Positions 52,332 to 60,917 of a stretch of 64,000 nt of DNA are shown here, in pieces. The DNA lies in the NCBI GenBank assembly GCA_963718145.1, contig CAVQYJ010000023.1, forward strand, positions 248,001-312,000, read 5' to 3'. Within the stretch, counting starts at the first letter, position 1; each line of letters begins with the position of its first letter. Below the pieces are notes generated by a model, which saw only the letters and a program-made list of their open reading frames with translations, searched no databases and was not told the DNA's origin. A program made the translations under genes and the position numbers. This DNA is from UBA7672 sp963718145. Its GTDB lineage: Bacteria > Pseudomonadota > Alphaproteobacteria > Caulobacterales > Hyphomonadaceae.

Positions 52332-52940
52332 TCAGGACGCCTTCTTCGGCAGCCGCGCCCAGTCCGCTTCAGCCGAGCCCGCGATGATCGAGGACTCGAT
52401 CACCTGCATCACTCCGTCGAGAAGGGTCGCGTCGTCCGGCACACCGAGCGTCTTGAGCCGGCCCTTGATGCGCGCCTGGAACGCCCGGTCCTTCATCCAC
52501 GCGCCGCTGAAGAACGTCTTCACATCGGCAGGCGGCATCCGGTCGATCTCTTCATTGACCTTGTCGAGGACGTCGAGCTTGAGGCCAGCCTGCCTCAGGT
52601 CTCCGCTGACGACATCGACCACGCCGGTCTGCACGGCGACGGCGGAGGCGATCTGCTTGCGCGGCGCGTCCCAGGCATGCGCCTCAGCACAGGCTGACGC
52701 GACTTCGTTCACGAGGTTCTCGGCCGCCTTGAGGTCGGCTTCGCCGCCGCCGCCGAGATAGGCGATCACCACGTCGTAGAACCTGTCAGCCTTGTCGCGC
52801 GAGAGGGTGTCGTAGACGCAATAGAGTTCGCTGGCCGGTTTCTGCGCCTGGGGTGGACCCGCGCCCTGGGCAAGCTGGGCGGACGCCGCCGGCGCCATGC
52901 CAGAAGCAAGCACAACGGCGGCAAGTGTGTTTAGCCTCAT
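52332..52940 (-). CDS. Secreted protein of unknown function
   Basis: A 202-residue protein with a signal peptide (MRLNTLAAVVLASGMAPAAS). The mature part is helical and largely polar (PASELYCVYDTLSRDKADRF, then a segment with ADLKAAENLVNEVASACAEA). Two cysteines could pair. Not recognised. Divergent from the YceI gene that follows, with 167 bases between. Confidence 0.65.
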   Translation of the reverse strand: MRLNTLAAVVLASGMAPAASAQLAQGAGPPQAQKPASELYCVYDTLSRDKADRFYDVVIAYLGGGGEADLKAAENLVNEVASACAEAHAWDAPRKQIASAVAVQTGVVDVVSGDLRQAGLKLDVLDKVNEEIDRMPPADVKTFFSGAWMKDRAFQARIKGRLKTLGVPDDATLLDGVMQVIESSIIAGSAEADWARLPKKAS

Positions 52941-53106
52941 ATGCCTGCTCCGTTTGCCGCCGCGTGAACGGGCCGTATGTACGATCAATTTCGCGTGCAG
53001 CCGCGTGGCTTACGCAGTCACGCATGCCTCACCCCTCTGGACGACGCCAGTTGCATCTGCAACTTGGCCCGAACCGCCCGGACCCGGGGCCAATGGGAGA
53101 CATTCG

Positions 53107-53724
53107 ATGCGCAAACTTCTGGTCGCCGCCGTTCTCGGCGCTCTTCTTGCCGGCCCCGCCCTCGCACAGCAGGGCTCAGCACCCGCCAAGGCGCCGGCCG
53201 GCGCCTATGTCCTCGACAAGCCGCACTCCAGCATCATCTGGAAAGGCCTGCACCAGGGCATGAGCTGGTACACCGCGCGCTTCACCGGCTATGACATCAC
53301 GCTCGACTTCAACCAGGACGATGTCTCGAAGTCGAAAATCACCGCCACGATCAATCCCAAGACTGTCCTTACCGACGATGCGCAGAAGCGCGCCAGCGGC
53401 CAGTCGGGCTTCGACGCCGAAGTCGGCGACAAGATATTCCAGGCGGCGAAGTTCCCCGAGATCAAGTTCGCCTCGACCAAGATCGAGAAGACCGGCGAGA
53501 CCACGGGCAAGATGACGGGCGACGTCACCTTCCTTGGCGTCACCAAGCCGGTGACGTTCGATGTGGTGATGAATGGCGGGCGGGCGGATGCGCGCACCCA
53601 GAAGTTCAAGGTCGGCTTCACCGCCACCGGCTCGATCAAGCGCGGCGAGTTCGGCATGACCGGCCCCGGCTCGGTGGCCGACGAGATCAAGGTGGAGATC
53701 AACGCCGAGTTCTCGCAGAAATAG
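53107..53724 (+). CDS. YceI-family periplasmic protein
   Basis: A 205-residue lipocalin-like protein. Signal peptide (AAVLGALLAGPALAQ), then the YceI domain: GAYVLDKPHSSIIWKGLHQG, TARFTGYDITLDFNQDD, SGFDAEVGDKIFQAAKFPEI, FLGVTKPVTFDVVMNGG, and RGEFGM near the end. Members bind isoprenoid chains or quinones; the role is linked to isoprenoid metabolism or stress. First of three YceI genes in a row on the plus strand. GGGAG lies seven bases before the ATG. A terminator follows at 53748. Confidence 0.93.
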   Translation: MRKLLVAAVLGALLAGPALAQQGSAPAKAPAGAYVLDKPHSSIIWKGLHQGMSWYTARFTGYDITLDFNQDDVSKSKITATINPKTVLTDDAQKRASGQSGFDAEVGDKIFQAAKFPEIKFASTKIEKTGETTGKMTGDVTFLGVTKPVTFDVVMNGGRADARTQKFKVGFTATGSIKRGEFGMTGPGSVADEIKVEINAEFSQK

Positions 53725-53747
53725 GCGGCGGCTTTCGCAGCATCAGG

Positions 53748-53780
53748 AAATCCCGGGCGCGCAGGCGTCCGGGATTTTTC
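53748..53780 (+). terminator. Intrinsic terminator after the first YceI gene
   Basis: AAATCCCGG (53748-53756) pairs with CCGGGATTT (53769-53777) around a short GC-rich inner stem, followed by a T-rich end. This separates the first YceI gene from the second. Confidence 0.8.
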
Positions 53781-53904
53781 GTTTACGGCGTCCTGCGGGT
53801 GTTCGGTGGACGGTTCGCGATTTCTTCGCCGCGGCCGCGAGCCTTTCTCCCGTTGCCCCGCCTGCGCCGATGGCTGAATGTCCAGTCGTCCCCGGAGCCT
53901 CCCC

Positions 53905-54522
53905 ATGCGCCTGTACGCCCTTGCAGCCCTCCTTGCCCTCACCGCCTGCTCGATCACGGGCACGCAGTCGATGCAGACGCTGCAGAGCCTGCCCGCGGCC
54001 AGCTACAGGCTGGAGCAGGCGCACGGATCGCTGCTGGTGCGGGTCAAGCACATGGGCCTGTCCTACTACACGCTGCGCTTCACCGATTTCGACGCCACGC
54101 TCGATTTCGACCCGAAGACCCCGACCGCCAGCCATGTGAAGGCCATCGTCAATCCGCTGTCGGTCCGCGCCGAGCATCCGGTGGACAAGGAAGCGTGGGA
54201 CAAACGCATCGGCGAGGGGCTGCTCGAAGGGACGGACTTCCCTCAGATCGTCTTCGAGTCGATGAAGATCGAGACCACCGGGGAATTCACCGGCAAGGTC
54301 ATCGGCAACCTCACCCTGATGGGCGAGACCGCGCCGATGACCCTCGATGTCACCTATAACGGCGCCGCCCCGGCCGCAGCGCTCTACCAGGGCCGGGATG
54401 CCGTCGGATTTTCCGCCCGGGGCACGTTCGACCGCACCGACTACGGCCTGACCCGCTACGGCGCGATCGTGGCGCCCGAGGTCGAGGTGGTGCTGGAGGT
54501 GGAATTCACCCGCCGAAGCTAG
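53905..54522 (+). CDS. YceI-family lipoprotein
   Basis: A 205-residue paralogue of the previous gene with a lipoprotein signal instead of a plain one (LLALTAC, Cys about 15). The YceI domain begins with ASYRLEQAHGSLLVRVKHMG and includes FTDFDATLDFDPKT, EGTDFPQIVFESMKI and RGTFDRTDYGLTRYG. The second of three; the same ligand class is expected. GGAG precedes the ATG. The stop lies 56 bases before the start of the cytochrome b561 fusion. Confidence 0.92.
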   Translation: MRLYALAALLALTACSITGTQSMQTLQSLPAASYRLEQAHGSLLVRVKHMGLSYYTLRFTDFDATLDFDPKTPTASHVKAIVNPLSVRAEHPVDKEAWDKRIGEGLLEGTDFPQIVFESMKIETTGEFTGKVIGNLTLMGETAPMTLDVTYNGAAPAAALYQGRDAVGFSARGTFDRTDYGLTRYGAIVAPEVEVVLEVEFTRRS

Positions 54523-54578
54523 CGCCCTACCTTCCGCCGGCGGGCCCGGTTATGGTCTCCGCCGAGGAAGGACCCCGC

Positions 54579-55892
54579 ATGACTGACACCACCGTCCAAT
54601 CCGCGGGCGCGCAGCCCCTGCAGCAGCGCTATACAGCGGTCGCCATCGCGCTCCACTGGGCCATCGCCCTGTTGATCCTCGGGATGATCGCCTTCGGCTT
54701 CATCCTCGACGGCATGGAGTATGGCCCAGGCAGCCCGAAGACCGCGCTGGTCCAGATCCACAAATCGACCGGCATCACCATCCTGCTGCTCTCGCTCGCC
54801 CGCATCATCTGGCGCCTCATGAACCCGCCGCCGCCCGAGCCTCCGATGCCGCAATGGCAGAAGCTGCTCGCCGTGGTTGTGCATATCTTCCTCTACGTGC
54901 TCATAATCGCGATGCCGCTGACCGGCTGGATCATGGCGTCGGCCTCGACCGCCCATGAGACCCGGTTCTTCGGTACGCTCGAAGTCTCGCTTCCCGGGTT
55001 CAGCGGCATGTCCGCCGAGGAGCGGAAGGGCATCGACGAGGCATTCCACAAGGTCCACGGCAATCTGGCTTGGTTCATGATAGGCTTTCTCTCTCTCCAC
55101 GTCGCAGGCGCGCTCAAGCACCAGTTCGTCGACCGCGACGGCCTTCTTGCGCGCATCGCGCCGGGCCTGTTCGGCCGCACGGCCGGTCCGCCGGACAATG
55201 GCCATGGCGCGATCTGGGCGTTTGGCGCCGCAGCGCTCGTCTTCGCTGCCGTTGCGGGCGCCTCGATGATATCGGCCCCGCAATCCCCCCCAGTCCCAGC
55301 GGATACCGGCGTTGCGACAGTGGGCAACGAGCCTGGCCGCTTTGTCTCGAATTCCCCGGCCCCCGCATGGACGGTCGATACCGCGCAGAGCTCCATCAGG
55401 TTCAAGGGGGCCTATATGGGCCGTCCCTTCGAAGGCTCGTTCAGGAAATGGGACGCCGCGATCCAGTTCGACCCTGCAAAGCCCGAAGACGCCCGCATCC
55501 GCGTAGTGATTCACCTCGCCGATCCAGCGACGAGGGCCTCGAACATCGAAGCGGGCGACCCGTATTTCAACGAGAACGTCACGCAGGGCGACTGGTTCGA
55601 CGTCGCCAAGCACCCCGACGCTGTGTTCGAAGTGAACCAGGGCGTCTTCAAGGACAGCGAAACCGCCTACGAAGCGACGGGCATCCTCACCGTGAAGGGT
55701 GTCGCAAACCCCGTGCGGCTCAAGTTCACGCTCGAAATCAACGGGGCCACCGCGAAAATGCATGGCACGACCACGCTGCAGCGCCTCGCCCTCGGCCTCG
55801 GCAAGGACACGCTGGCCGCCGCCAAGGGTGACGAAGAGTGGGTCGCTGACGATGTCGCGGTCACGGTCGATGTCATCGCCTCGAAGCAGTGA
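54579..55892 (+). CDS. Cytochrome b561-YceI fusion protein
   Basis: A 437-residue inner-membrane protein. The N-terminal part (about 15-235) is a four-helix diheme cytochrome b561 with His at 26, 61, 102, 160 and 174 as candidate ligands; a fifth helix (about 212-232) leads to a periplasmic YceI domain (about 264-437; WTVDTAQSSIRFKGAYMG, GDWFDVAKHPDAVF, TLQRLALGLGKDT). This fuses a membrane electron carrier with a lipocalin-type quinone/isoprenoid-binding domain. The stop of the lipoprotein paralogue is 56 bases upstream. GAGGAAGG precedes the ATG at 54579. Confidence 0.92.
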   Translation: MTDTTVQSAGAQPLQQRYTAVAIALHWAIALLILGMIAFGFILDGMEYGPGSPKTALVQIHKSTGITILLLSLARIIWRLMNPPPPEPPMPQWQKLLAVVVHIFLYVLIIAMPLTGWIMASASTAHETRFFGTLEVSLPGFSGMSAEERKGIDEAFHKVHGNLAWFMIGFLSLHVAGALKHQFVDRDGLLARIAPGLFGRTAGPPDNGHGAIWAFGAAALVFAAVAGASMISAPQSPPVPADTGVATVGNEPGRFVSNSPAPAWTVDTAQSSIRFKGAYMGRPFEGSFRKWDAAIQFDPAKPEDARIRVVIHLADPATRASNIEAGDPYFNENVTQGDWFDVAKHPDAVFEVNQGVFKDSETAYEATGILTVKGVANPVRLKFTLEINGATAKMHGTTTLQRLALGLGKDTLAAAKGDEEWVADDVAVTVDVIASKQ

Positions 55893-55940
55893 GGCGCGTC
55901 TCAGGCCCGCCTTGGAGACCGGCGTGAGACGCCGCAACGC

Positions 55941-57187
55941 GACTCGATTCACGGTCTCGATGCCCTCTGCGGAGTCAAAACTGACTCTCGACGCGACCTC
56001 TCATCGGCAAAAAAGTGTGACCCTGAGGTCACAGCGTGAAGACGAAATGCGGGTCTGCGACTCGCACGTCGAAGCGCTCATCGACTGGATTGCGAGTCGT
56101 CTCGAGGACCTTCGCGGGCGCCGCAATCGGCGCTTCAGTGGACTCGGAATTCGATGAACTCCGATTCACAATCGCCGCTTAGGGCGCCCGCACTGGTCGT
56201 CGGCGTCTCACACGCCGACCTCGACCGTGCGGCGGCCCTCATCCTCTCCGGAGGGCTCGTCGCGATGCCCACCGAGACCGTCTATGGCCTCGCCGCGGAC
56301 GCCACGAACGGGGTCGCGGTCGCGAAGATCTACACAGCCAAGGACCGACCCTCCTTCAACCCGCTCATCTGCCATGTCGACGGCCTCGCCATGGCGGAGT
56401 CGCTCGCCGATTTTTCGCCGCTCGCGCGCGCACTGGCCGCGCGCTTCTGGCCCGGCCCGCTGACTCTGGTGCTCCCGCGCTCGAGCACATGCCCTGTCGC
56501 TGAACTTGCGACCGCGGGTCTGCAGACAATCGCGCTGCGATCGCCAAAACATGTTGCGGCGCTGGGACTTATCGCGCGTGTCGGCCGCCCGCTCGCCGCG
56601 CCTTCCGCGAACCCGTCGGAGGCTCTCTCGCCCACGCACGCCGAGCACGTTGCCCATAATCTGGCGTCGAAGATCGACCTGATCCTCGATGGCGGCGCAT
56701 GCGAGGCGGGCCTCGAGAGCACCATTATCGCGCCGGGCGAGACAGGGGCCGTGCTGCTCCGTCCGGGAGCCCTGGAGCGGTCGAAAATCGAGTCACTCAC
56801 AGGCCCGTTGAGGTCTCCTGAGGCGTCCGCAGGCGTCCTCGCGCCAGGCATGATGAGGCGCCACTACGCCCCCCGCGCCCGGCTCCGCCTCAACGCCACC
56901 GATGTGACTCCGGGGGAGGCCTTCCTCGCCTTCGGGGCGCCGCCGAGGGGTGTTTCACCTTCTCTCAACCTATCGATTCGCGGCGACCTCGAAGAGGCCG
57001 CTTCGAATCTCTTCGCGATGCTGCGCACGCTCGATGAGAGTCATGCCGCGATCGCCGTGGCGCCGATTCCGAGTCACGGACTCGGCGAGGCGATGAACGA
57101 TCGCCTCGAGAGAGCGGGTGCACACGCGTGACAAGTTGGTGTATGTAGATTCGTCGAATCGATTTCGAGAGAGATGCGATTCGACTC
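55941..57187. promoter_or_regulatory. Dense cluster of GANTC sites (CcrM methylation target)
   Basis: By eye, 22 GANTC sites start between 55941 and 57183 (1.24 kb), against about four expected at this GC content. Eight lie in 55941-56163 upstream of the threonylcarbamoyl-AMP synthase gene, and nine in 57005-57183 at its end and in the next promoter. For comparison I saw about one in the 1.8 kb of sppA. In alphaproteobacteria GANTC is methylated by CcrM and read by GcrA and other regulators. Confidence 0.75.
56154..57131 (+). CDS. L-threonylcarbamoyladenylate synthase (Sua5/YciO/YrdC type)
   Basis: A 325-residue enzyme that makes threonylcarbamoyl-AMP from threonine, bicarbonate and ATP, the precursor for tRNA t6A37. 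YrdC block: GGLVAMPTETVYGLAADATN at about 33-52, then KDRPSFNPLICH and the APSANPSEALSPTHAEHV segment. The C-terminal ~120 residues form a Sua5-type extension (GVLAPGMMRRHYAPRARLRL marks the linker and domain). ATG at 56154. The whole gene lies inside the GANTC-rich stretch. Confidence 0.93.
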   Translation: MNSDSQSPLRAPALVVGVSHADLDRAAALILSGGLVAMPTETVYGLAADATNGVAVAKIYTAKDRPSFNPLICHVDGLAMAESLADFSPLARALAARFWPGPLTLVLPRSSTCPVAELATAGLQTIALRSPKHVAALGLIARVGRPLAAPSANPSEALSPTHAEHVAHNLASKIDLILDGGACEAGLESTIIAPGETGAVLLRPGALERSKIESLTGPLRSPEASAGVLAPGMMRRHYAPRARLRLNATDVTPGEAFLAFGAPPRGVSPSLNLSIRGDLEEAASNLFAMLRTLDESHAAIAVAPIPSHGLGEAMNDRLERAGAHA

Positions 57188-57243
57188 AGGTGGGTGCCCT
57201 GCTCATTCGCGAGCACGCCCAATGATCATCAAGGAGACTACAC
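57133..57243 (+). promoter_or_regulatory. Leader of the lysine-rich peptide gene with a GANTC palindrome
   Basis: The palindrome GATTCGTCGAATC (57148-57160) combines two GANTC sites, and two more lie at 57178 and 57183. They sit about 60-95 bases before the ATG at 57244, where a promoter is expected. AAGGAG eight bases before that ATG is a strong ribosome-binding site. Control by methylation state is inference. Confidence 0.45.
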
Positions 57244-57327
57244 ATGGCCATGGCCAAAAAAGCGAAGAAGCCGGCGAAAGCCGCTGCGAAGAAAGTTGCG
57301 AAAAAGAAGCCCGCGAAGAAGAAGTAG
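57244..57327 (+). CDS. Tiny lysine/alanine-rich histone-H1-like peptide
   Basis: A 27-residue open frame, ATG at 57244 and TAG at 57325-57327, of which about half is Lys and the rest mostly Ala and Pro (KKPAKAAAKK, KKKPAKKK). Preceded by AAGGAG at ideal distance. The composition matches the tails of histone H1-like and HctB/AlgP-like proteins that bind nucleic acids, but a peptide this short has no fold. Either a genuine small basic protein or a remnant of a longer one. Its promoter region is GANTC-rich. Confidence 0.7.
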   Translation: MAMAKKAKKPAKAAAKKVAKKKPAKKK

Positions 57328-57453
57328 TAGCGGAGCTCTCTTCGCATTCGGCAACCAGTTCTTGGTAAGAGCCGGGTGACGGACAGGGCGGCGCAAGTCG
57401 CCCGCGCACCGGACGCCGAATTTCCAAAGAGACTCGAACTAGAGTGCATTCCT

Positions 57454-57483
57454 CGCGCCCATCCGGTCCTCCGGGTGGGCGCG
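57454..57483. terminator. Strong hairpin, possible terminator
   Basis: CGCGCCCATCCGG (57454-57466) pairs with CCGGGTGGGCGCG (57471-57483) over 13 positions with one G-T pair and loop TCCT. No T-run follows, so terminator function is a guess; it may end the transcript of the lysine-rich peptide gene. Confidence 0.45.
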
Positions 57484-57788
57484 AACTCGTTGGGGGGTAT
57501 GCGCAAGACCGCACGGGAAGCGCGGAGACCGCCGCAAAGGCCGGATTTCATGGGCAAACGGTGAGTATTGCTCCCGGGGCCGCCGAACCACGAGGCCCTG
57601 GTCGCTGGCCCTGTCTATAACAGCCGCTCACCCAGCCGGACTCGCGCCCAATCCCGCGGGAAAACTCGCCGAACCCGGCCCATATTGAATCGCGAAACCC
57701 CAGCTTTTGCCGAACAGGGTTCATCTCGGCGCTGTCGGGGAACTTCTATTTTGGTCGCCACCCTCTGCAACGGGGCGATACTGGGCGG

Positions 57789-57914
57789 ATGAACAAGGCG
57801 AACCAGATCGAAGCGACGGACGCGCGCCCAGACTGGACCCAGCGCTGGACGCTCCCGCTCATTCTCTTCCGGATGATCTGCTCGATCTTCGCAGCCCACG
57901 CGCCGTCAATCTGA
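57789..57914 (+). CDS. Possible 41-residue membrane-like peptide
   Basis: An ATG-started frame of 41 codons whose second half (TLPLILFRMICSIFAAHA) would form a membrane helix after a polar start (DARPDWTQRW). It has no good ribosome-binding site and I do not recognise it. It could be a truncated relic of a longer gene, since a neighbouring frame continues with a basic sequence. Confidence 0.3.
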   Translation: MNKANQIEATDARPDWTQRWTLPLILFRMICSIFAAHAPSI

Positions 57915-58466
57915 AGCACTTGCAGCGCACGAGACGCCCGCCGGAGCGCTGGTGGGACCATTTCCCGACCGGGAGCACGCAGAATGGGACGTCCGCGCCC
58001 TGAAAGCCTCCGGCGCCCGGCAGATTCTCTCGGGTCAGCCCCTCGACCTGGCCTGCCTCACCATCGACCCGCCTGGTCCCGGCCAGCCCTGGGCCCCGCC
58101 CCGCTCGGCCATCGCGATGAATTTGCGCTTCATCGCACTCGCAAGGTTCCACGCCGATCCGGAACGCTACATCCGCAGCACGCAGCCCGTATCGCGCGGG
58201 TGTCGGGCCGTCCCGGCGCGCAGACGGCCCCGCTCCCCGCAAAGTCCTGGCCGCTTCAGCGACTTTACCGCGTCACGACGAGGCCCCGATCATCATGTTC
58301 TGGTGTGTGAGGCTGCGCGCTCCTCCGTAGCTCAAGTCCCTGCCACCACAACACCCTTCCGACCCGCAGGCTTCACCTGCGAGACTGCCTCGCCATGCCC
58401 TAAACCCGCGCCGCATGGACTTCCCCACCCATATTTGCTCTATCGCCCCAACGAACGGAGCCTCCC

Positions 58467-59456
58467 ATGTCCTCGAAGATCGTAACCGTTTTCGGCGGCG
58501 CAGGCTTTCTCGGCCGCCATCTCGTCCGCGCCCTCTGCAATCAGGGCTGGCGTGTCCGCGTGGCAATGCGCCGGCCGCATCTTGGCGGGGATGTGAAGCT
58601 CGCCGGCGACGTCGGCCAGGTCCAGCTCGTCCAGGCCAATGTCCGCAACCGCGCATCGATCAGGCGGGCGGTGGAGAATGCGGAAGCGGTGGTGAACCTC
58701 GTCTCCATCCTGTACGAGCGCGGGGCGCAGACCTTTTCGGGAACCCAGGCGCTGGGCGCGTCCAACATCGCCCAGCTTTCCGCCGAAGCGGGGATATCAA
58801 AGTTCGTCTATGTCTCCGCCATCGGCGCCGACCTCGAATCCCACGCGATCTATGCCCGGACCAAGGCCGAGGCTGAGAATGCGACCCTGGAGGCCGTCCC
58901 GACGGCGACGATCATCCGCCCCTCCATCATGTTCGGTCCCGAGGACGGTTTCTTCACCCGCTTCGCCCGCATGGCCCGCCTCACCCCGGTGCTGCCGCTG
59001 ATCGGCGGATCGTCGAAATTCCAACCAGTCTATGTCGGCGACGTCGCCGCCGCGATCGCCAACGCGCTCGCGAAGCCCGCAGCCCAGGGCCAGGTCTACG
59101 AACTGGGCGGACCGCGCACCTACACGATGAAGGAGCTGCTGCAGTACATCACACGCGAGATCGACCGGCCGCGCGCCCTGCTCCCGATCCCGCTGCTGTT
59201 CGCGGCGCCGTTGGGATACACGGTCGGCGCGCTGTCCAAGCTGAACCCGTTCTTCGGCCCGCCAATCACCGGCGACCAGGTGCAGCTGCTGCAGAGCGAC
59301 AACGTCGTCCGCCCGGGCGCCAGGACGCTCGCCGACCTTGGCGTCGCCGATCCGGAAACCGTGGAGTCGATCGTCCCGACCTATCTCTGGCGCCACCGTC
59401 CCCACGGCCAGTTCCAGCCGCCGCACATCGACGAGATCTCGCGCGCCGACGCCTGA
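58467..59456 (+). CDS. Complex I NDUFA9-like NAD(P)-binding protein
   Basis: A 329-residue atypical short-chain dehydrogenase/epimerase relative. N-terminal Rossmann motif VTVFGGAGFLGRHLVRAL, then VVNLVSILYERG, and YVSAIGADLESHAIYARTKA with the Tyr-x3-Lys pair in the form YARTK. The C-terminal half contains the GGPRTYTMKELLQYI block. The mitochondrial homologue NDUFA9 is a complex I assembly/accessory subunit; bacterial ones are linked to quinone or membrane roles. The neighbours uppP and gltD are the usual alphaproteobacterial context. Confidence 0.9.
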   Translation: MSSKIVTVFGGAGFLGRHLVRALCNQGWRVRVAMRRPHLGGDVKLAGDVGQVQLVQANVRNRASIRRAVENAEAVVNLVSILYERGAQTFSGTQALGASNIAQLSAEAGISKFVYVSAIGADLESHAIYARTKAEAENATLEAVPTATIIRPSIMFGPEDGFFTRFARMARLTPVLPLIGGSSKFQPVYVGDVAAAIANALAKPAAQGQVYELGGPRTYTMKELLQYITREIDRPRALLPIPLLFAAPLGYTVGALSKLNPFFGPPITGDQVQLLQSDNVVRPGARTLADLGVADPETVESIVPTYLWRHRPHGQFQPPHIDEISRADA

Positions 59457-59526
59457 CCCGCCCGTCACTTGCATCCTCCCCCTGCCGGACTAGCCTCAGT
59501 CCGGCGCGAAATCAGGGGAGCGGACG

Positions 59527-59850
59527 ATGCTGATCGAATACAACGGCATGAACGCCGCCGAAATCGCCGCCTGGCTTCTGATCGCAACCGCCGCCGGCTT
59601 CACCGGCCGCGTTATCGTCTCCGGCAAGAAATTCCTGGGCCTCTGGGGCGACGCCGCCCTCGGGCTGGTCGGATGCTTTCTGGTCGGCACGCTGATTAAA
59701 GCCTTCAGGTTCAGCCTCACGAACTGGCTGACCGGCGTGCTGCCGCCGAGCGCCGCGGGCTTCGCTGTCTGGCTCGATATCGGAATTTCCGCCCTGGCCG
59801 GCGCAATCATCCTCCGCGCCATCCTGCGGCCGTTCACCGGCAAGGGCTGA
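59527..59850 (+). CDS. Small GlsB/YeaQ-like membrane protein
   Basis: A 107-residue protein with three predicted helices (about 13-31, 40-59 and 79-100) and a glycine-rich motif LWGDAALGLVGCFLVGTL like that of transglycosylase-associated (GlsB/YeaQ/YmgE) proteins. Function in stress response is assumed for the family but not shown. GGGGAG lies before the ATG. Convergent with uppP, three bases between the stops. Confidence 0.65.
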   Translation: MLIEYNGMNAAEIAAWLLIATAAGFTGRVIVSGKKFLGLWGDAALGLVGCFLVGTLIKAFRFSLTNWLTGVLPPSAAGFAVWLDIGISALAGAIILRAILRPFTGKG

Positions 59851-59853
59851 GTT

Positions 59854-60675
59854 CTAAGCCCCAAACCCGGCGAAGTGGATCGCTAGGAGTCCAGCGCCGC
59901 CGACGAGGATGCGCCAGAGGCCGAACAGTGCAAATCCGCGCTTCTGGACGAAATCCAGCATCACCTTGATCACGATGAAGCCGAACACGAAGCTCGCCAC
60001 GAAGCCGATCGCGATAATCCCGAAATTCTCCGCAGACAGCGAGTCCTTCGCATCGAAGATGTCGAGAACAAAAGCGCCGACCATGATGGGGATAGCGAGA
60101 AAGAAGGAAAACTCGGCCGCGGCGCGCTTGTCGATCTTGATCAGCATGGAGCCGACGATGGTGGAACCCGAGCGCGAGACGCCGGGGATGATCGAGAGCA
60201 CCTGGAAGAGGCCGACGACGACCGACTTCCACAGCGGCAGCTCCATGGCGTTCATGGATTCCGGCTTGGGCGCCATGCGATCGATCACCAGCAGGACCAC
60301 GCCGCCGATGACCAGCGACCAGCAGATGATCTCGGGGCTTTCGAACAGGAAGCCGGTGATGAAGTCCTTGAGCAGGAAGCCCGCCGCAAACGCCGGGATG
60401 CAGGCAATGATCACGGACAGCGCGAACCGGCGCGACTCTGCCCTGGTCGGCAGGGTGACCAGCACGTTCCACAGCCTGCTGAAATAAAGGACCACGACGG
60501 CGAGGATCGCGCCGAGCTGGATGACCACGGTAAACGTCTTCCAGAACGGATCGTCTGCGATGCCCATGGCGAGTTCGGCGAGCAGTAAGTGGCCGGTGGA
60601 CGAGACGGGGATGAACTCGGTGAGCCCTTCGACCAGGCCGAGGAGGATTGCCTGCAGGATTGTCTGGCCGTCCAT
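59854..60675 (-). CDS. uppP: Undecaprenyl-diphosphate phosphatase
   Basis: A 273-residue polytopic membrane enzyme that recycles the lipid carrier for peptidoglycan and other polymers, and confers bacitracin resistance. The family motifs are clear: LVEGLTEFIPVSSTGH at about 14-29 with the Glu-rich motif, and PGVSRSGST near 165, the phosphatase-loop. About eight membrane segments, usual length. Confidence 0.97.
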   Translation of the reverse strand: MDGQTILQAILLGLVEGLTEFIPVSSTGHLLLAELAMGIADDPFWKTFTVVIQLGAILAVVVLYFSRLWNVLVTLPTRAESRRFALSVIIACIPAFAAGFLLKDFITGFLFESPEIICWSLVIGGVVLLVIDRMAPKPESMNAMELPLWKSVVVGLFQVLSIIPGVSRSGSTIVGSMLIKIDKRAAAEFSFFLAIPIMVGAFVLDIFDAKDSLSAENFGIIAIGFVASFVFGFIVIKVMLDFVQKRGFALFGLWRILVGGAGLLAIHFAGFGA

Positions 60676-60917
60676 GAAGGCTCCGAGCTGAACGGCCTAG
60701 GTCTCGCTCCTTTATGGTGGAGGACCGGTTACCGGCGCGACATCCCCATACAGGAACTATTTGGTACACATATCTGCCGCACAATCGTCCGCGACGGTTG
60801 AAGAGTGGTCATGCTGATGCTTGGTAGATGCCAAATGGGTTTTAATTCGTGGATTCTTGTTGTTCGGCGCTCGCACCGCCTCTAGAGAAACCGTCCTACG
60901 CAAGTCGGGTGGTCGGG
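60676..60917. other. Divergent intergenic region uppP / gltD
   Basis: 242 bases with an AT-rich stretch near 60770-60860 that probably holds the gltD promoter. No gene, repeat or hairpin stands out. Confidence 0.4.

Larger units (their letters stand above)
57328..58466. other. Long region without a convincing gene
   Basis: Apart from the hairpin at 57454 and a possible 41-codon frame at 57789, no open frame on either strand looks like protein. It ends at the promoter of the NDUFA9-like gene. It may hold decayed sequence. Confidence 0.5.

Noticed and set aside
57952..58485. 177-residue open frame before the NDUFA9-like gene
   Set aside because: Arg/Pro/Ser-rich, no domain, overlaps the start of the real gene downstream.
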